From contig VXAZ01001726.1 of NCBI GenBank assembly GCA_013399875.1, positions 166,640 through 230,639 on the forward strand: DNA of 64,000 nt, in the 5' to 3' direction. Of this stretch, positions 58,440 to 64,000 are shown one piece after another. The first letter of the stretch is position 1; each line of letters opens with the position of its first letter. The notes under the pieces were generated by a model. That model saw nothing but the letters and a program-made list of their open reading frames with translations. It was not told the origin of the DNA and did no database searches. This stretch comes from Gymnorhina tibicen (Eukaryota > Chordata > Aves > Passeriformes > Artamidae). The position numbers and the translations under genes are program-made.

Positions 58440-60689
58440 GTAAGAGCTGTATCAGGGTTGCAATGCACATTTTTGATCAAGAAAAAATTTTGATCTGGTG
58501 ACAGAGCTGATTTATTTTGAATTTAAACCCCAGATCTACTCCAGGCCAGCTTTCAATGGCCTTTCAATAAGTGAGAGGTCCTTCAAAAGGTTTATCAAAT
58601 AGGTAAGTGTACGTCAGGTCCATCTCTAACTGATCTATCTGATGCCTGGCCTATCAACAAAAGGAATGTGTCATAAATGGTGGGTGTTGTGATGTCAGTT
58701 GTATTTGAATTGGTTTTTTGGAGTGGTAAAGGCATTAAATTCCACTAATGATCTCTGTTGTCCTCTGGTCCTGTATCACAGGTATCATTAATAAATCATG
58801 GTCATCTTGCTACGCTGAGCCCTCTGAAGGCAATAAGATTACTGGGAGAGAATTTTTTTCTAGGGCTGGAAAGTTCCAAAGGCATCACAGCCTTCGCATT
58901 TGAGTATGTGACTTTGTACATGAGATCATGGAGTATGTTTGTCACTTTTTTTTAAGAAATGGACATTTTCCACAATTCCTATTCTCAAGCAATTAATTTT
59001 ATTAATGTCTAAGCTCTGTATGTCAAAGGCAAGGTAGTGATTGTTGCCTTTATTAAAAAGAGCAGAACTAGGAATCACAAATATTTTTTTGGTGTCTTTG
59101 AGAAGGTTAGCTTGTCCTTCATGACTCATACAGGGAAGGTAAAGATGAGATTTTCATTATAACAGAATTTTGTTTCACTCTTCTACTCTGTTAAATTCAA
59201 TGAATTTTCCTTGATTTGCCGTATTGAGATGGCATGCAAATGGCTTTCTCATGTAGGAAGTCTTTAGAACAACCATTGGGAGAGTGGAGAGTAAAACACA
59301 CCTGGAATGAGGGCAGGCAATCCACTGAGCTTGGTCTGGCAACAGCGAAAATCAACCAGTGTACATTTGTGGAGAAATGGGAAAGCCCACACCTTAACCT
59401 CCGTCTGAGGATCACACTTGCTGCGTCCTCCTCTGGTCCTGCAGCAGCTGCCACAGCACAGCTTGTGTTTAACATTTTAGCTTTCAAAACTGGCTGGATG
59501 CACCCAGGCTTCCAACTAGAAAAGATCCCTGTCCCGTGTTAAATCCCGAACTCTACTGGTCACCACTGGGGAGTCTGCCTGGTCTGGGCCAAAGCTGTGC
59601 CAGGAATTTTGCCAGCATTATAACCATGTAGATTATTGGGGTCTTAGTTCTGTATCCTGGCCCTGTTTAGATACAGTTCAGGTACAGATTGGCTACTATA
59701 AATTTAACTGTTGTGTCTAAGCCTTGCCAGAGATCAAGATTTACTGAAAGAAGAAAAATGTTTTATCATTTCAGTTTACTAACAGCGTAAACTTGTTCTT
59801 TCAAATATAAAAGCTGACTTTTCAGTTTGCATATCCTGAATTGCCCTGTCAGAGCAGCATGGGCAAGCTCAGAGGATGACATCTGTGTCTTGGCCTCTGC
59901 TGTTGAGAACAGAGGAGATGACAGTCTTGGGAAGACTGGGACAAAAGTGGTCTGGCTGGCATATGTCACTCTTGCATCACAGATAATTTCTTGTCCTTCT
60001 TTTGCCTTACTTCCATCTTGATTTTTATTACATGAAGAGCTTGTTGTGGTTCCTCATTTAATAGAGAGAGAAACAATCATCCAAAGTACAGGAAGGGAGT
60101 TTTATGAAAACACCTAACCATGTATAATTCATGCTGTGAACATTTTCTGAGAGGACTTCTATAGGAGTGAGATCAATAATTCAGTGTCAGGTACCTAATA
60201 TCTATGCTGTCGGTGTAGGTAAAAAAAAGTTTGAAACAAAGCAAGCAGATTCCTGGCCCTGGTGTGAGATTTAATTTCTCCTTCTCTCCGCTGTGCAGGC
60301 TGAGAGGGTGAGGTTAATTAGCCAGCAGAGCAGACTCATGGCATGTGGTGGAGTTTCCATCACTCAGGGTGCTTAGATGATGCTTGGCCGTCTTTTCAGG
60401 GAAATATGCTCCAGCTCTGCGAGAAGCTATTAGAAACCTCATGAGGCGAGATTCATGCTCTGTAGGAGGTCAGAGAAAGCTGCCACAATAGTCCCTTCTG
60501 GCCTTAAAACCCCACCAGTCCACCCACTGACCCGGAGAGGACAAGGCTTGAAGGTCTGGCCTTCAGAACATCTTCCTGCTTAATTCTGCAAGTTGGCTTT
60601 TCAAGAATTTTTTTTTTTAATATTTTATTTACATTTAACTATATGAAATAATTAGCCAATTAATTAATCCCGTTTACAAGCTTTGTCAG

Positions 60690-61560
60690 ATTCTTCAGCT
60701 GTCAGTCATGCCCGAGCCCGGGGACGGCGTTGAGTCTTAGCTCCCTCCTTCATCAGACTTGGTCTCCATGGCTACAGGCTGCATCTGCTGACACCCCACT
60801 CTCTATTTACTGCTTAATTAAGAATTTCACGCTCGGTCCTTATCTGCTGCTAAGAACAAGAACACACTGTTAAGAAACTCCAAATTTAGGCTGCTGCACA
60901 AGGAAAGCCTTTCTTGTTGTCCTGACTGCGTGGAGCCTCTTTAACTACCCTCTCGGCAACTGCGCTGCCACCCTTCAATCAAAAATCATTAAATGGGGCA
61001 GAGATAATGAGCATGTAGCATATCAAAAGGAGGATGTTTGCTCGGGCTAAGGAGGAAAAGCTGTAAGGGCCCATAAGCAGCCGCCACTTCAAAGGGAGAA
61101 GGGGCTGATAAAGAGTCATTTGTTCCTGTTTGACTTATGTAAAAGGTCTGGTATGTCGCAGCCCCGTCTAGCAGACGCGGGTCCCCCCTCTCCAGGCTCG
61201 TGTGTCAGCGCTCGGGCAGCTGGGCGCAAACAGCATCAGCCCAAGCATATAATCACTTGACTCGGCGGTGACAATGGCCACTTGTAGGGGGTGGCGGAGG
61301 GAGGGCTGGGCGACAATGGCAAGACAATTATTGCAGCTGCTCGGGAGGGCCATAATTCTTCCTGCCCAAAGTCGGCGGCTCTCGCGGGGCGGAGGGGAGA
61401 GCTCCAGCGTATTAGTCATCCTCCAACTTTTGGAAGCACTTCGGTGGGGTTTCGACAGCTGCTGGTGTACCACCTCTTTGCAATAATTGTACATTCTGGC
61501 AGGGGTCAACTCACTTTTGACCCTCTGCTTTTGTGCCCCTCAGAAAGCCTTTTAGGGCTA
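60690..61560. promoter_or_regulatory. candidate conserved non-coding block (intronic)
   Basis: About 0.9 kb of repeat-free sequence with clearly more CpG than the surrounding intron, flanked by AT-rich sequence. It holds 'cttaattaagaatttcac' near 60812, 'caatcaaaaatcattaaatg' near 60977 and GATA-like 'agagataatgagc' near 61001. The composition resembles vertebrate developmental enhancers. An unannotated alternative promoter is another possibility. Neither is shown. Confidence 0.28.
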
Positions 61561-63373
61561 ACTGTGGGGAAGTGGCAGGGGTGCATTACATCCAAAATTA
61601 ACGTCGGTAAATACGGATCAGATGCCAGCTCACTCACGAGCAGGCTCCTGAATTCACACAGCCTTTTACTCAGGCCTGCATGGGGGAGAAAAGGGGGAGA
61701 AGGGGAGGGAAAACCCTGTGACTGAGAAGATATTGTTATTCAAACGAAGCAGGCAGCTGAATGAAGCCACCTTGGCCAGAAGTTTGCATCGGGCTCAGGC
61801 TTTCTCCGTGCCCTCTTCCATCCGAAACTGCCTGGCGTCATGCAAGTGTTTGTTTATCTTTGCGGGAGAAAAAAGCTCTGTCTAACACAAAAGGCAAGAA
61901 AATAGACCGTATGGAGGGGATTAAAGGAGTTAAGTTCCACTGATGGTTGGAGTTCTGTAAATTAGGCTTGGGAGCAGGAGAATGCAGGGGTGCGGAATGG
62001 GGAGAAATAATTGTAATAGAGAACGTTTCTGTTATGTGGGCAATGATCCTATTAACAAAGATAGTCACTGCTACCTACATACATGAAACTCTGTTAACCA
62101 GCCTCTAAGCCCCTTTGAAAATCACCTTTTCAGACCATTTTAAAGGAATCTGCATCGAAGGACAGATAACCCCATGTCCCTGCAGGGTGAAGGGGAGACA
62201 GGGAGCTTGAAGCATCCTGTGCCAGTCATTTCTACATCACCAGCTTTGCTTTGACATGATTCATAGTATCACTCTGATTTTCTCTAGGGCACCCTATGTC
62301 TTGAGAGAAGTGATCCTTAAAGGTCGCTGTGGGCCTGCAATTGTGGTGTGACTCTGAAACACGCATAGGCTGTGGCTCAACCACCTCTCAGGAGAGTGAA
62401 GCATGATATGACCATGCTGAATCAAAAAAACCCCACTTATTGTAACAAGGGTGGTGGAGAGAAACATCCCATTGGGACATCTGGGATATTTTTAGGAGAA
62501 ATATCCTTTGTAAACTGCAATAATAACATTATGAGCTTTTTAAGTCTGTTACAAATTTCAGCATATGGTGCCACAGCATGGTACTGCTCCTTGGTTAAGG
62601 TCTCTGGGCAATATGGGAACTGGCTAAAAACCAGAGAGATGTTGTTTCCTTTCTGTTCACTTTTGAAATGTTTAAACCATTTTCTTTTGGAATGAAACAA
62701 AGTGTTGGCTTCCTTCACCACCATATTTCTCTTGGCTTTTTTTTTTTTCCCCTAAAACTGAAGTGCTGGACAGAAACATTATTGAAAACATCACTGAAAG
62801 GATTAACAAACTTTTTATTTATACCAAATACATTTTTCAGTAGACACAGCTTTTATGGAGGTGGGTCGTCCTGCTGACTTTGCTCAGGCTACTCATGTGT
62901 GAGTTGTTAAGAGGGCCTGAGGCTCAACCTCACATTACTGCTGTGTCAGAAGCAGGTTTACAATTTCCATAGTTCTTAAAAAAATAATTTGATTATACTT
63001 ATTGTCTTTTCTAGATTCCTAAAGAATGATTTCACTTCCATTGGGCTCTGTGGGTTTCTGTAATTGCTTTATATAGGAGGAAAAACTCTCTTAAGAATGT
63101 TTGTTTCTAATATTAAAATACAGAAAATAAATAAACACAGATATTTTCTGCAGCCCTATTGCTTGGGGGTAAAGGAGAATCTTAGGTGAAAGACATGAAG
63201 AATGGAGTTAATTCTTTACAGAGGACTAATTGTACAGGGATGAGTCTTTTCTTCCAGCCAGATAAAACTCACCCATATCAGTTGTTTCAGAGGGACAGTT
63301 GACCAGATGTGGGGTGCTCAGTGGCCTCCATGAGATGAAAGTCAGTTCTTAGCAAACAGGTGGCCCTCTTGTA

Positions 63374-63765
63374 ATCACAGAATCATAAAAGGACTTAGGT
63401 TGGAAAAGACCTTCAAGTCACCGAGTCCAGCCTGCGGCCCATCCCCACCTTGTCACCCAGACCAGACCACTGGGTGCCACATCCAGTAATATTTTAAACT
63501 CTTCCAGGGATGGTGACTCTACCAACTCCCTGGGCAGTCTGTAGCAATGCTTAACCACCATTTCCAAAAAGAAATTCTTCCTGATGTCCAACCTGAACCT
63601 TCCCCTGGTTTAGCTTGAGGCCATTTCCTCTTGTCCTGTTGCTAATTACCTGGGAGAAGAGACCGACTCCCACCTGGCTACAACCTCATTCCAGGGAGTT
63701 GTAGAGAGCACTGAGGTCCTCCCTGGGACTCCTTTACTCCAGGCTGAGCCCCTCCTCAGCTACTC
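63374..63765 (-). repeat. CR1 LINE fragment, about 390 bp, antisense, older subfamily
   Basis: Starts 'taatcacagaatcataaaag', 'gacttaggttggaaaagacc', then 'caccttgtcacccagaccag', 'ccaacctgaaccttcccctg' and 'ttactccaggctgagcccct'. It differs in block content from the common type and resembles the copies at 6418 and 35386 at its start. Confidence 0.9.
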
Positions 63766-64000
63766 AAATTTTGTAATAGACACGAAGAGACAAAACAACC
63801 AGGAGGGTGGGTGAACTCCTGTCCTTCTGGTGTGGAAGCAGAGAAACCAGAGAGTGTAGCAGTTACAGAAATAAGATGATGAAATGCCCTTATAATCCTG
63901 CCAGGGTTGATTTTTGGACTATGTGATGTCTGCAGGACGAATTTTATGGAAATGACAGTCTGCTGTAAGCAAGGATTTGTGTTCATCAACCCAAATACAT

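Larger units (their letters stand above)
1..64000 (+). other. PKHD1: PKHD1 gene body, internal part (fibrocystin/polyductin)
   Basis: Fourteen + strand exons between 3218 and 58439 join in phase into one open frame of about 756 codons. The product resembles human fibrocystin throughout, as I remember that protein. It is a very large single-pass membrane protein of primary cilia and apical membranes in kidney tubule and bile duct cells; in humans its loss causes autosomal recessive polycystic kidney disease. This part covers the first G8 domain and the following beta-helix-like ectodomain. The upstream IPT/TIG repeats and the downstream second G8, transmembrane segment and tail lie outside the window. 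PKHD1L1 is the nearest alternative, but runs such as DSRNKT, KTPKR and AILEDLDGS fit PKHD1. Extension of the gene to both window edges is inferred. Confidence 0.93.
58440..64000 (+). other. PKHD1: PKHD1 intron after exon N (5' part, at least 5.5 kb)
   Basis: No exon recognised. It is unique sequence with a GC-richer block at 60690-61560 and one older CR1 at 63374-63765. Open frames near 59.2 and 61.3 kb show no family resemblance. Confidence 0.6.

Noticed and set aside
59234..59542. 102-codon frame tested as the next PKHD1 exon
   Set aside because: No resemblance to the human segment after exon N, and no acceptor in phase 1 with a matching product.
61268..61725. 144-codon and opposite-strand open frames in the CpG-richer block
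   Set aside because: Open on both strands in GC-richer DNA, no splice context, no recognised motif. More likely non-coding.
1..64000. tRNA genes, CRISPR arrays, bacterial operons, endogenous retroviral genes or LTRs
   Set aside because: None was seen. The tandem-looking short repeats are microsatellites and CR1 tails.

Overview
The window is a stretch of bird genome. The main evidence is repeats: 36 CR1 LINE fragments of the kind that fills avian introns (on the + strand the antisense copies begin 'tcatagaatcatagaatgg' or close to it), with low gene density and long introns. The CR1 types look like those of a neoavian, possibly a songbird, but I cannot fix the species.

Only one gene is visible. 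It is an internal part of PKHD1 (fibrocystin/polyductin) on the + strand. I can place 14 coding exons between 3218 and 58439. Each has AG/GT borders, no in-frame stop, and phases that join exactly to the next exon, giving 2269 nt or about 756 codons. They encode the first G8 domain (exons at 3.2, 14.3 and 29.3 kb), then a parallel beta-helix-like ectodomain with several N-glycosylation sites. From memory, the exon lengths match human exons 36-50, many of them to the base. The human 57-nt exon 42 is the one I could not find. Neither the first exons nor the second G8, transmembrane and cytoplasmic exons are in the window, so the gene extends past both ends.

Layout: 1-3217 is an upstream intron; 3.2-29.3 kb holds three widely spaced G8 exons in CR1-rich introns; 29.3-36.5 kb is a compact group of five exons; 36.5-48.6 kb has five more exons, two of them directly behind CR1 3' ends; 48.6-57.4 kb is a long intron ending near a pure 162-bp (TTCCTC)27 tract; 57.4-58.4 kb has the last two exons; 58.4-64.0 kb is an intron with a non-repetitive, GC-richer block at about 60.7-61.6 kb.

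Other content: two MIR-like SINE relics, short microsatellites, and four unique blocks offered as low-confidence candidate conserved non-coding elements. I saw no tRNA, rRNA, CRISPR, endogenous retrovirus or second protein gene. Nothing here amounts to a new biological system. The points most worth checking are the missing small exon, the CR1-exon junctions, the hexanucleotide tract and the candidate regulatory blocks.
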